Source: Terebella lapidaria
Taxonomy: Eukaryota; Annelida; Polychaeta; Terebellida; Terebellidae
NCBI GenBank assembly: GCA_949152475.1
Contig: OX424562.1
Span: 25,358,209 to 25,422,208, forward strand
Reading direction: 5' to 3'
DNA length: 64,000 nt
Positions 1-10,330 of this stretch are shown in pieces. Position 1 is the first letter of the stretch. The number at the start of each line of letters is the position of its first letter. The notes below the pieces were generated by a model. That model was not told where the DNA came from, made no database searches, and saw only the letters and a list, made by a program, of their open reading frames with translations. A program made the translations under genes and the position numbers.

Positions 1-246
1 AAAGACAAACCCGCTGAGGTAGAAGAGGAAGAAGATCCCGACACCAGAGGTGACCAAGCCAAGAACGACTCTACTAACGAACCACCACAGCAGGCAGCGG
101 CCCAAACACGAGAGAAGAAGCCTATCCAAGATGTACCTCCGTACGGCTCGGGCAAGGTGCCACCTTATTCCTCTGGCAAGGTTCCACCACCCTACGGTCA
201 GGACCCTGCCCCTATGTATGCTGGCCCTGAGAAGTTCAAGATGTGA
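1..246 (+). CDS. C-terminal tail of a K2P potassium channel (partial, body left of window)
   Basis: Frame 1 is open from the first base to a TGA at 244-246 and gives 81 residues. The tail is hydrophilic: an acidic run (EVEEEEDPD), then a Gln/Ala-rich part, then a Pro/Tyr/Gly-rich part with two near-copies of a short GSGKVPP-like motif, ending EKFKM. The complete channel at 2585-4872 has an acidic run at the same distance after its last membrane helix, and the channel on the minus strand at 60.6 kb ends KVKM, much like EKFKM here. I infer this is the cytoplasmic tail of a third paralogue on the same strand as the complete one. No membrane segment lies in the window, so the family call rests on tail resemblance and on the neighbours. 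It could be another acidic-tailed protein. Confidence 0.58.
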   Translation, partial: KDKPAEVEEEEDPDTRGDQAKNDSTNEPPQQAAAQTREKKPIQDVPPYGSGKVPPYSSGKVPPPYGQDPAPMYAGPEKFKM

Positions 247-1289
247 GTGATCGTGTCATCCCAATTGATGGCTGCAATGAAAGTGCCACCAGGGTATTTG
301 TTACAGAGATTGTCATTTTTGTATGCGATGTAAATGGTGGTTATATACTGCATTTTCATACTATATGCGTACCATGTTACTGGTTTAACGGTAGTATAAA
401 GTTGTATGTATTTTGTTTGATATTGTTCGCTTGTAGTACTGACTTGTATGATTTAAATATGCTCATTTTACTTTTAGCATTGCAAGACTGAATATTCACA
501 AATTCTATTTTTATTCAGAGGCTCCAGTTTGGGACTGGTATTTGAGGTTGGGGCTGTTTGTAAATTACAACTAACGTGGAGAAGTTGATACCGGTACATG
601 TTTATAATGCAACTATAATAGCAAGATATTGTGATAATAAGGAGCCAAATAGTGTTAATCTATATTTTGTTCAATGCATTATTAGAAAACAGAACTACAC
701 TCATCCTATTATTCAACCGAAATTCTTGTTTTTTGTTGTTGTTTTTCAAATAATATTTTTAAAATTCGGATATGTTATTAAATTATTTCGTCAAAGGATG
801 AAAGGCTAAATTCTTGTTGCCAAAAACTCAATATGTATTGTGTGGTTCATTAGGTTTTGAATTGAACACGCAACTAAGTAACAAGATTTGCACATTGGTT
901 GATGATGTATAACTATTGTTGTTTTGTGTTGTATGGGTGAACGTATTATCATGATTATACTGCATTAAAACTGTGATAAGAGTGAGACGTGAAAATCTAT
1001 ACGAGAAGGTGAAAATGTACATTTTCGAAAAGTAATAAATCGTGGCTTATGATTAATTATATTGTTGTGATTTGTGATATGAATGACAGTAAAATCCAAT
1101 AATCAATGTTTTATTTATATACTCGCGTATACATGGAAATTACGTGATAGCAAAACTGGAATTGGTAGAACTGGAGATGGCACAAATGAACCACCGTATC
1201 AATTAAATACATACTTGATGGAAGCCATGTGTGATGTATTCTATCAAAACGGTATATCTTAATCCCATAACATTTTACGTTTTAACGCT
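247..1289. other. 3' untranslated and intergenic DNA
   Basis: AT-rich sequence after the first stop codon with no believable coding frame. The first 790 bases are probably the 3' UTR of the gene ending at 246, if the polyadenylation hexamer near 1034 is used. The rest looks intergenic. Confidence 0.4.
1034..1039 (+). terminator. candidate polyadenylation signal AATAAA
   Basis: A canonical AATAAA hexamer in the context AGTAATAAATCG, about 790 bases after the stop at 246 and followed by a T/G-rich stretch. It is the best candidate signal I see for the upstream gene. The hexamer is common by chance in DNA this rich in A and T. Confidence 0.3.
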
Positions 1290-1690
1290 CAGTGCACGGG
1301 GCGAAAACAATTTCGAGAGGGCAAAAAAGTACATAACAGGCACATAAAAATGATGAATGCAAGGAACAGGTAGAGCGGGACCGAGTTTTCCAGTGGCTGG
1401 TGGTATTGTCTCGGTGAGTTATCGACTGGACGACACAGGTAAAGACGGGGCCGTCGTCATGGCGCCGTGCCTTAGGGATCAATGCGCGGGTGTCATTTTT
1501 CTTCCAACGCTACTTTCAGCTTCCCCCACACGGTCCCCGCACGCTCCATCGAACAACGCGACTCGACTGTCGTCGCCCCGCTCCCCAACTCCATCCGTCC
1601 CGCACTTGTGTCGCTCTACCTGTCCGCCTAGAGAGTCAATACAATAGCTAAGGGAGATACTTCGAGGAGGTAGTAATCCGTGCTCTGGCA
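1290..1690 (+). promoter_or_regulatory. GC- and CpG-richer island upstream of the K2P gene
   Basis: This stretch is visibly richer in G, C and CpG than the AT-rich DNA on both sides and has C-rich tracts around 1525-1625. It lies about 0.9 kb before the K2P start codon and after the end of the preceding gene. A promoter or 5' untranslated exon is the natural reading. No TATA box, initiator or conserved frame fixes it, and the open frames here look like by-products of the base composition. Confidence 0.3.
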
Positions 1691-2584
1691 TTGATCTAGA
1701 TTACATTTCCACGTAAACTCAAGATTCACCTTGAATTATTCAGTGTTTTACCTGTAAATTCTAAGATTACCTATAGTATGTAGTAACCCATTAACAAAGA
1801 TCGACCATCAATTAGGACATGCTTCCTATGAATGGTAAAAAGGCAGCTTATCTCATATTGTTACTTTGTAGCCCATCTACCCAGCTCGTGGGATTTATTT
1901 CTCCATTATTCGCCTTCACATTCGTCATGTCGCCTCACAAATCCACACACACCATTGAAAATCTGAGGCCCGTATCATGAACAGCCACTGATGCGTGACG
2001 ACCACGATGCTGAAACAACTGTTCTCGTCACGGCTGACTGGGTACAATTCGTCACACATTTCCGAATCTGGCAGGCGTCCCTATTGGAACAATGCGACAC
2101 CCTTCTTCCTTTTCCCTCAAACTAATGACGATGATTATGGTGCCAAATCGATAAATGCTACCAATGGAATTGTGTTTATTCTGATAAAAGCCATTGACTG
2201 GTAAATATTTTCGATCAGACAACACTCGAGATCTGGTATCACCACGTCGAACACTGACAATTTCTTAAGGCTATGCATGCATTCACTTGGGGGGATTCAT
2301 CAGGTATATAGTGAAGACGTTATGATGCGGATAGAGTGGATTCCCCACCACGTGTGAAAATTGTTTGTTCTATTCACTGCAATATAACTTGTATTTACAA
2401 CTCGAGAAAAAGCATGACAATGTGTCATATTCAAGTGCGAATTCGTGAGCGGGCAATGGATAGCAACTGATCACACTTTCGACGATATGTCTGAGCTTTG
2501 AACGAAAAATGACAATATTGAAGATCTAAAATTGATGCTGACACGGCAACGCTAAACTTTCTATAGTAACAAACAGTATCCAAT
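1691..2584. other. 5' flank of the K2P gene, nothing recognised
   Basis: No gene, repeat or RNA recognised. An in-frame TAA at 2567-2569, just before the K2P ATG, marks the limit of the coding frame. Part of this stretch may be 5' UTR or an intron. Confidence 0.3.
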
Positions 2585-4872
2585 ATGAGTGACAAGAAAA
2601 CCGACGCCCCTATCCAGGAAGCCACCTCCACTTCTAGGACGTTTCGTGGACGCATGAAAGACTGTTGCAAGAAGTCGCTCAAGTTTTTCGCCTCGAACGT
2701 CGGCCTGTGTGGCATGGTGATAGCCTACTCGGTGGCAGGGGGCTTCATCTTTCAACACTTGGAGAGGTACAACGAGAAACAGGAATGTATGCAGATGAGG
2801 CAAAACTACTTGGAACTCGAGAGCGCTGCGATGTTCAAGCTGTGGGACATTGCTTCAAAGTTCCGCTTGGATGAGTACCAAGAGCTCGCAATGGAAGAGT
2901 ACCAGATCCAACTGGAGAGTTTCAGGAATGGCGTACTCTCCTACGGCTATGACGGTACCAATTGTACGGCCATGGACGAGGACGGGCCGCCCGGCTACCA
3001 GTGGTCCTTCCCCGGCGCTTTGCTGTTCTCCGTCACAGTCATTACCACCATAGGTAAATAAAAAAGAATATAATTCGTTACGGGAAATAATGATGGGAAA
3101 GAATTTATTTCGCTTTCCTGGATGCGTTGAGCCAAGCATTTTTACACATTATTGAAAAAATAGACCAGGGGCTAAGAAAGGTTACAAGAGTGATGTACAG
3201 TGTTACAGTGTCCACGAGCAACGCAACTCATACACGTATGTCAGAAAGATACATAAGGGGAATCTTTTGAAATAAAAATGTGTGAACAGTTGTCGAGAAA
3301 TTGGCCGCCATGGTCCGAAATTGGGCGTTTTCGGACAAAAAAGGGTTGTTTTGACATTTCAAGGTCATTGTAGGTCAAATTGAAGGTCACCACTGAAACT
3401 GCAATATATATATGATTTCCTATTTGAATGTGTCAATATTTAAGATCTATCTTAGAAGTGTTCTAGGAGCTTACTCCATACAGCTTCCAATATGAAGGAC
3501 TTTTTTGTCAATGGCGAAATTTTATTTTTGTTGGAAATGGCTCGAAACAAATAGTGACCTGGTTTGGGATGAAACATGGTTTTTCGCCGACCCGTCAAGA
3601 AATCAAAATAACAGCTATACGCACACCAGTGATTCAAGGGCGACGAAACTTCACAGAGGTGTCATGAGGGCAATGTTTTGGAACACAAATCTCAAAACTG
3701 ATCAGACATTTTTGAGAAAATTGCCACCAAAGTCAAAATGTAGACGGACTATGAAGGACGACGAAAAAACTGCATAGGTGCTTGGAAAATGAAACCTACT
3801 TCCATTTACAAAACTATGCTGGAACCACAGTTATAATTATCAAACCATCTTCAAAATTTTGTGATGTTTAGTAATGTGTGATGATTAGTGCAATCTTTCG
3901 TTCGGGTGATAATGAATATATCACTCACATATAGGTTGAGACAATTATCTGCTCAACGGATTTCTTGTTTTACTAATTTCCTGCACTATTTCATCGACTT
4001 ACATATTGATTTACACATCAATTCTAATTGTCTTTAGAATGATGATTATCTCTCCAGGTTATGGACATATTGCCCCGAAGACGTTCTGGGGAAGGCTCGT
4101 GTGTATCGCCTATGCTACCCTCGGGATCCCTCTGATGCTGATGTGCCTCGCTAACATCGGTGACGTCATGGCAGACATCTTCCGCTTCATCTACACGAAA
4201 ATGTGCTGCTGTGGCTGCTGTCGCCCGATCGAGAAGAAACAAGATGGGCAGCAAAAGGACGGCTCCACCCACGAGGCTTGGAAGACCACCTTCCAGAAAA
4301 CCATGGTGGATCCCACTACTGGTCAACTTGTAAACGTCACCGGCCCGATCATCCTGGACGATGACGAAGACGAGTATGAATACGAAGACGAGGAAGAAGA
4401 GATGAAGATCAGCGTGCCTCTCACCATCACGCTGGGTGTAATCGCAAGCTACATCTTCTCCGGAGCTCTTCTCTTCGGGCTCTGGGAAGGTTGGGACCTG
4501 CTCAAGGCTTCCTACTTCTGCTTCGTCACCATCTCGACCATTGGCTTTGGGGATATTGTACCAGGTTCCGCCAACTTCGAGAAGGCTGAAGACCAGTGGA
4601 AGATGGTAGGCGCTGCTTTCTACATGCTGTTTGGGATGGCCATCCTCTCCATGTGCTTCTCACTCATCCAAGAGGAAATCGTCTCCAAGTTTCGCTGGGT
4701 CGGTGAGAAGATCGGCATCTTGGAAAAGAACAAGAGCTCGGAGCCGGAGGACGAGGAGGAAGAAGAGGCGAAGAATCGAGGAGAAGGAAGCTCCACGGCT
4801 ACCGACAGGGAAGAGGTCATCCAGAACAGAGAGGAAACACTGCAGAAACGGAAAATAACTGACAGCACATGA
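2585..4872 (+). CDS. two-pore-domain potassium channel, complete two-exon gene
   Basis: The CDS is join(2585..3053, 4058..4872), 427 residues. It encodes a plasma-membrane leak K+ channel subunit; K2P channels work as dimers and set resting potential. Seen: TM1 at about 34-57; an extracellular cap helix region at about 60-120; a glycosylation sequon N126-C-T; pore helix 1 and filter T-I-G-Y-G ending at 159; TM2 at about 168-190 with the [13 protein letters not shown] segment; a Cys cluster CCCGCC at 206-211; an acidic cytoplasmic loop at about 256-271; TM3 at about 276-299; filter 2 TIGFG at 317-321; TM4 at about 339-361; and a charged tail. The intron is phase 1 inside the first GYG glycine codon (donor G|GTAAAT, acceptor CTCCAG|GT). 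The ATG is supported by an in-frame TAA at 2567. The pore and TM2 resemble invertebrate TWiK/sandman/TRESK-like channels; I do not assign a vertebrate orthologue. Confidence 0.95.
3054..4057 (+). other. intron of the K2P gene
   Basis: A 1004-base intron. The donor GTAAAT follows the ATAG that encodes Ile and the first base of the pore glycine. The acceptor is TCTCCAG. Joining at these sites restores [11 protein letters not shown] exactly. The intron is AT-rich with no clear transposon or coding sequence. Confidence 0.9.
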
Positions 4873-5332
4873 AAACATAGCATCTGAAAATTTGATTGAA
4901 GATCAGTAACGCTCGTACACACTGTGAATGGAATGTTCATTAAACGGTAGCAAATTGGGGAACAATTATGGGTTTAGATGAATTTTGATATTCACCGGTA
5001 CATACCACATACATCTAGACCCAAAATCAACGGCAGAGATCCGGAGATGCATTATGTGTGTTATGTTTATGTCGTGTATCAGGTGTTCCATGTTTTCCAT
5101 GCTGAAAGTGTTCCATGTGTTAGCTTAGGTATAGGCTGAAATATGTCACTATAGTTGGATGTCAGAGACAGATTGCACCTGATAACAGGCATGAGCGTCA
5201 CGAGGAGCTCTTTGATTCTTTGTAATATAAGTGTTTGATGTACCATGTTTCATTCTCTTGATGGCAATTTGCACGAATGCTCTATCAAAATTAAATTACC
5301 GTTTTCATTTTCCCGCATGTCATGGCGTACGT
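4873..5332 (+). other. 3' flank of the K2P gene
   Basis: Probable 3' UTR and downstream flank. No AATAAA lies close to the stop; an ATTAAA variant is at about 4938-4943. The stretch ends at the TA that precedes the outer transposon. Confidence 0.35.
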
Positions 5333-5646
5333 ACGGAAGCGCAGTGCTGCCACATGAGAAAACAAATTAAGTCGTTTTAACGTGATAATTAAAGGCGGGC
5401 ACACACCTGTCCGATTTTCACCATCCGCATCCGCATCCGTATCCGCATCCGTCATCAGTTAATTCAAGAGCGTGTACACACCTTGTCCGATTCATTCCGT
5501 CCGTTGTCAGCTTTTTGTGTCCGGATGAAGTGAAATTACATCACGTGAGCATAAACTGATGAAAAAACTGCATAGAAGCACGTTTCGAGATGATTAATGG
5601 GTTGAATGTTCTCAGCGTAAATTCTACTGTTACTATATTTACAATT

Positions 5647-5922
5647 ATGTCTGATGAGGAGATTGAGGAATTATTTCAGCAAGGTACAGGGCCAAAACAG
5701 AACTGTGATCCAAAAAAAAAGATATTGGGTACATAGCATTGTGCAAAAGCGCAAGAAATATGACTACCATCGGCTGGTTATGGAAATGGAACTGGACAGC
5801 GAACGGTTTCATAATTACATACGAATGTCCAAGGAACAACCAGGTCAGATTTTTGAACTAAAGTCGGCGCATAATATATTGGCGCGAACCTATCTCGTCA
5901 TATCTCGGAATTTACAGACTTG
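5647..5922 (+). pseudogene. Harbinger transposase, N-terminal remnant
   Basis: An ATG at 5647 gives MSDEEIEELFQQ. After a frame change at the A-run near 5710 the other frame gives KKRYWVHSIVQKRKKYDY, then EMELDSERFHNYIRMSKEQ. The W-V-H-x-I-x-x-x-R pattern followed by F-x-x-Y-x-R-M is typical of the N-terminal region of HARBI1-like nucleases. The frame then decays and no DDE catalytic core follows, because the next sequence is a LINE. The protein would have been the element's endonuclease/transposase. It is now a broken remnant of about 90 codons. Confidence 0.75.
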
Positions 5923-6129
5923 AAATTTATATAAAGTGAAAACGGTACTATGGCCATTATAAAATAATGGCTGTTTTTTCCGTCGTGTGCGTTTCTCGTC
6001 AATATATTCAGGAAAATATATATCCTTATGGGGTTTTACATGGGAAATCTAGCTTGCCATTGATGCTGTTTGGGATTGAGACAAATCAATGGAATAGCCG
6101 ATTCGAATAGGGGCCATCTCAAAGAAAAT

Positions 6130-7398
6130 ACAATGGTCACAAATGAATATTCAGCTCCTGCTTGAAACGCTCTACAACTGTTTCGGCGTTCGTGACTCCG
6201 CTTTGCAGTGGATTGCCTCTTACCTCTCGGACAGGGAGTTCAGCGTTAGGATTAATGCGGCAAAGTCATCTCCAATTTATATTAACTTTTCTGTCCCACA
6301 AGGTAGTGTCAACGGCCCTGTGTATTTCACATGTTACTGTAGCACCATTCAGTCCTGCATACAACCTGGTTGTGACCTCGCGGGTTATGCAGATGATCAT
6401 AGTCTCTACACGTCTTTCAAAGCCAGTGATGGCAACTCGGAAAACTCTGCTATCTCCCGGTTAGTCTCTGCCCTTCGGGACACTCGGGAATGGATGCTCG
6501 CTAACCAACTAAAAATGAACGATGAAAAGACAGAGTTTATAGTGTTTGGCAGTTCGCGTCTACTACCAAAGTGCAAGACAGCCTATATCCACGTTGGCAA
6601 CGAGGTCGTAAAACGTACTCCTTCTGTCAAGTTTCTCGGCGTTCATCTGGACGAACACCTCACGTTGAGACACCATATCTCAGTCAAAGCTCGTGCTGCT
6701 TCTCTTGGTGTATTCAGCCTCCGTAAGCTCCGACCCCACCTAAATATGGACAGCTGCCTCAAACTTGCCAATGCATTGGTGTTCTCCCACCTCGATTATT
6801 GCAATAGTGTTTTTGTGCATCTCCCCGCTAGTTCTTTAAAACCATTCCAGAGAATACAGAACTTCACAGCAAAAACCATCCTAGGCAGGAGCAATCAGTC
6901 CAGCTCAACTCAGGCTCTCAAGGACTTACATTTTCTCCCTGTCCATGTAAGATGTCAGTTCAAAATTCTCGTTTTGGTTTACAAATGTCTCCATAACCTC
7001 GCACCATCTTACCTCCAGGACTTGCTCAGTGTTCAAACTTCACGCTATGCCACCAGATCAACTTCCAGAAACGTCCTTACTGTTCCCTTCACCAAGCACA
7101 AATCCTTTGCCGATCGCTCTTTCAGCGTTGCGGGCCCCCGGTTGTGGAACGACTTGCCTGAACACATAAAATCCAGTGTTAACGTTGATCAATTCAAACG
7201 CAACCTTAAAACCCACATGTTTAACCAAACTTTCAACTAATCTCATTTATAGTATGTTCAGTGTACCAATGTATCACCTCCTGTTGTATATATTACATGT
7301 ATATGTCTATATCAATTCGTTGTACAGCGCCATTGAATACGTCGTTATCACGCAGAAATGAGCGCTATATTAAATTCAATAAACTTAAACTTAAACTT
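6130..7398 (+). mobile_element. 5'-truncated LINE (CR1/L2-like)
   Basis: It carries one long open frame at 6143-7243 (365 codons), which starts inside the palm domain of a reverse transcriptase. It has SVPQGSVNGPVYF, then the catalytic GYADDHSLY, then the ANQLKMNDEKTEF segment and thumb region. It ends with the FADRSFSVAGPRLWNDLPEH-type C-terminus found in CR1 and L2 clade elements. The endonuclease and N-terminal RT are absent, as expected of 5' truncation. The 3' end is a short tandem of AAACTT units after AATAAA, like the simple-repeat tails of CR1-related LINEs. The open frame is uninterrupted, which suggests a fairly young insertion. It sits inside the Harbinger element. Confidence 0.9.
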
Positions 7399-7604
7399 TT
7401 ATTACTCGTGCTTGATAATATTTCGCATTCACAAGAAATCACAATCACACAATATCCACGGAAGTCATTTAGGCCGAATCTGACCATACATCTAACAGTT
7501 ACTTAAGTTGAAAGACAACTTCATGATACGATTGTAGTTATTATTCGTATAAACTCCATTTTCAGACTATGAACAAGTTAGGAAAAGTCCAAATCAAACC
7601 CTGT

Positions 7605-8575
7605 TTCATCAATTATTAGAAAATTGAACGCCAACAAATCTAATGGTCCTGATGGAATCAGTGCCTTATTATTAAAGTATACACACTTGCCAATTAATGA
7701 ATTTTTAAGCAGAATATATTTGACCTATCTTTTGGGTCGGGAATCGTTCCGGTGCAATGGAAAACAGCTAATATTGTTCCAGTATACAAGAAAGGGGATA
7801 ACAAGATTGTCACCAATTATAGAAAGAATGATATGCAATCGTCCTTACGAATATAAAAAATTGTCGAGTTTCTTAATGTAGAGGAATCTCTACTTAAACC
7901 TATGGATTCTGTTATGAACCATTTGCTTTTGCTCACACATGAAAATAACTTGGCACTAGAAGATGGTCGCGACGTAAACATCGCCTTATGGATATCTCTG
8001 AGGCCCTTGATCGTGTATAGCACACGGGTCTAATTCATAAATTAAAAACTTTGGGAATTACTGGTCGGTTATTAAATTGGCTTTGAAACTATATCCATGG
8101 TCGTTCTCAGCGGGTTCATAAACGGGATTAATTCTGACTGGCGTCCCATGAATGCAGGAGTTCCACAAGGGTCGATACTAGGAGCCCTATTGTTTTAGTT
8201 CATGTGAACGATATAATACTTGATGTTGATTCCGATATTTACCTTTACGAGAGTTGTCACGAACCCGATTCTGAATCCATTATGATGAACAACGACTTGG
8301 AACTTCTGAATTGAGCCAATGGGCTGTAAATTAATTACCCCAATTTACGTTTACAGGGGTCGAATATCAAGAAAGTACAAGAACACTGTCACTTGGGAAT
8401 AGTATTTAATGAAAACTTCTCTTGGGAATCTCACATAAACAGACGCATTTCACAAGCAGCACCCTGTTTGAATTTACTGCTAAGGACAAGTGTTACTATA
8501 CCTCGACGTATAAAAGAGCTAATTTATTTAACATATAAAACTTCGATTCATTATTTTCTGTAATGACCCATTCAC
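7605..8575 (+). mobile_element. degenerate LINE reverse-transcriptase fragment
   Basis: Pieces of a second, unrelated LINE are legible in shifting frames. N-K-S-N-G-P-D-G-I near 7627 is the RT fingers motif. GVPQGSILGALLF lies at about 8159-8200. An LGIVFNENFSWESHI segment lies near 8395, followed by RTSVTIPRRIKELIYLTY. The YADD motif cannot be read. Several stops and frame changes show it is much older than the LINE just upstream. It lies in the same strand and also within the Harbinger limits. Confidence 0.75.
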
Positions 8576-8705
8576 CTTCATCGATACAATTCTTCTGCGC
8601 CGTTGACCCCTTTATCGCGGATATCATGCCCGACATAAACATCTATGACCTTACTTTCCAAGACAAAGATATTTTATTGCGATTATTCCTATTCCCTTAA
8701 TGCTA

Positions 8706-8874
8706 TGGTCACATGTCATACCCGGGGAACTCCGGGAATTTTTTTTAGCGCTCCGGGAAAAGTTGGACACGTTCAAAAATTTCTGGCCGAATGCCGGAGT
8801 ACACGCCGGCTATCTCCGGGCTTCTCCGGCTGTTTCTAAAAGTCCGTATTTGTGTCGGGAATACATGTGACCAT
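8706..8874. mobile_element. short GC-rich MITE nested in the left arm
   Basis: About 170 bases with inverted ends TGGTCACATGT and ACATGTGACCA and an interior rich in CCGG (repeated CTCCGGG and CGCCGG words), unlike the AT-rich surroundings. The right arm of the enclosing element lacks this segment, which shows it was inserted later. The exact ends are uncertain by a few bases because the enclosing arm also contains TGGTC. Confidence 0.55.
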
Positions 8875-8939
8875 TACAGTGGCTGATATATGCCATAGTT
8901 TTATTCTTTAGTTTTCATTTATTTACGATATTTTCCAGA

Positions 8940-9395
8940 CGCATGTTATACACGTACTTAATATTAAATACGCGTACTTAATATTAAATACGTGTATATA
9001 ATATTAAATACGTGTATTTATTGTTAAATACGCGTACTTAATGTTATATACGCGTACTTAATATTACATACGCGTACTTAATATTAAATACTTAATATTT
9101 AATACCAGACAGTTAGATATTTTATTTGTTTTGCAGCGCCATGTCGCTTGATACATACCTTGTTTCACAAGCCATACACAGCAACATAACCACATCCAAT
9201 TTTTGCTAATTTAATATTAAGTACGCGTATTTAACCTTAAGTACGCGTAATTAATATTAAATACACGTATTTAATATTATATACGCGTATTTAATATTAT
9301 ACACGTGTATTTAATATTAAGTATGTGTATTTAATGTTAAGTACGCGTATTTAACAATAAATACACGTATTTAATATTATATACGCGAATTTAAT
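8940..9395. repeat. ATTAAATACGCGTACTTAAT minisatellite, two opposed halves
   Basis: Repeats of a unit of roughly 20 bases built from TACGCGTA (or TACACGTA, TACGTGTA) joined by TTAATATTAAA. The block before about 9100 and the block after about 9205 flank a non-repeat spacer. The unit is itself nearly palindromic, so the whole can fold on itself. Confidence 0.8.
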
Positions 9396-9539
9396 TATTT
9401 TATTTTCTTTAGAATGTCCATCTGGAAAAAATAAATAAATGAAATCTGAAAAATAAAACTATGGCATATATCAGCCACCGTAGACCATAGCATTAGTAAT
9501 TAACAACTAGATTCTATAGTAACGTAGGCCCCTACTTAC

Positions 9540-9691
9540 CGCTGAAACCCACTTTAATTGAATCCCAGGTGTTTCGCACCAGCTGGGCGTCTTTGTATTC
9601 CGTATGCTTCCGATTATATAAGTATTCTTCACTTCTCACAAGTTCAATTAAGAGCTCATAATTAAAATCTCCTGTTTTTTTGGGCCTTCAT
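9540..9691 (-). pseudogene. MADF-domain exon of the Harbinger second gene
   Basis: On the minus strand, ATG at 9691 gives MKAQK, then after one extra A in an A7 run the frame reads TGDFNYELLIELVRSEEYLY, then NRKHTEYKDAQLVRNTWDSI. This is the first half of a MADF (Myb/SANT-like) DNA-binding domain: the LIELVRSEEYLYN start and the YKD...W pattern are diagnostic. It ends at a good donor, AGCG|GTAAG. PIF/Harbinger elements carry such a second gene, whose product helps the transposase bind DNA and enter the nucleus. Later exons are not found; the DNA element at 8700-9493 lies where they would be. Confidence 0.7.
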
Positions 9692-10058
9692 ATTCTCATT
9701 TCTGTCACTTGATTACTAGACTATTATGTTTGACAATGGTACCGACGGTTCGGTTTGAATTTAAATTGGCCTATAGGTGGCCTAGCCTAGGCCTGAGAGT
9801 CGTAGTACATGCACCGTGCACTTGTTATGCGTCTCATGTGCGTTTTTAAGCACGTGATTTTTTATCCGGAAGGGCGTCCGCATCCGTGAAAGTCGGTCCG
9901 CTACCGATTTTTCCGGACGACAGTGCGGATGCGGATACGGATGCGGAGAGGTGTGTTCACTGCCTCTCAAATAAGCCAGAGCGAATTTAACTGATGACGG
10001 ATGCGGATACGGATGCGGATGCGGATGGTAAAAATCGGACAGGTGTGTTCCCGCCTTT

Positions 10059-10330
10059 AGTCGTTTTAACGAGATAAAAAGTCGTTTTAACGCGATGAGT
10101 CGATTTAACGAGATAATTAAGTCGTTTTAACGAGCTAATAAGTCCTTTTAACGAGATAAATAAGTCGTTTTAACGAGATAAGTCGATTTACCGAGATAAC
10201 TAAGTCGTTTTAACGACCTAATAGGTCCTTTTAACGAGATAAATAAGTCGTTTTAACGAGATAATAATCTCGTTAAATCGATTCAATCATCTCGTTAAAT
10301 CTACTTATTATCTCGTCAAAAAAACGACAT
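10059..10330. repeat. AAGTCGTTTTAACGAGATAA minisatellite
   Basis: About ten units of a unit of about 20 bases, AAGTCGTTTTAACGAGATAA with small variants. From about 10262 the units run in the opposite orientation (ATCTCGTTAAATCGA), so the end of the block can form a hairpin. One unit is also found left of the Harbinger, at 5365-5390, which identifies this block as the Harbinger's target site. Confidence 0.85.

Larger units (their letters stand above)
8700..9493. mobile_element. palindromic MITE-like element with internal minisatellite
   Basis: Inverted ends read ATGCTATGG and are next to TA on both sides (8698-8699 and 9494-9495). Further in, the arms match over about 50 bases: GGCTGATATATGCCATAG on the left (from about 8882) and its complement on the right (to about 9474). 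The core at 8940-9395 is a minisatellite of TACGCGTATTTAATATTAAA-type units. The left arm is split by the short MITE at about 8706-8874. It has no coding capacity, and the superfamily is not recognised beyond a probable TA target site. Confidence 0.65.
5391..10058. mobile_element. PIF/Harbinger DNA transposon, degraded and interrupted
   Basis: Long terminal inverted repeats of about 70 bases bound it: left 5391-5463 and right about 9987-10058. They start AAAGGCGGG and contain tandem CCGCATCCGCATCCGTATCC motifs, then a shared CAGTTAA. The left flank ends in TTA or TA and the right flank begins with TTA/TAG, consistent with the short TA-rich target sites of this superfamily, though the exact 3-bp duplication is ambiguous. 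Two gene remnants support the class: a HARBI1-like transposase start on the plus strand (5647-5922) and a MADF-domain exon on the minus strand (9540-9691). The rest of the transposase is missing. LINE fragments and another DNA element occupy the interior. A second TIR-like block at about 9900-9957 suggests rearrangement near the right end. Confidence 0.8.

Noticed and set aside
1357-1691. Overlapping open frames in the CpG-rich stretch as a small gene
   Set aside because: Frames are open on both strands because the DNA is poorer in A and T; there are no splice sites, motifs or plausible protein composition.
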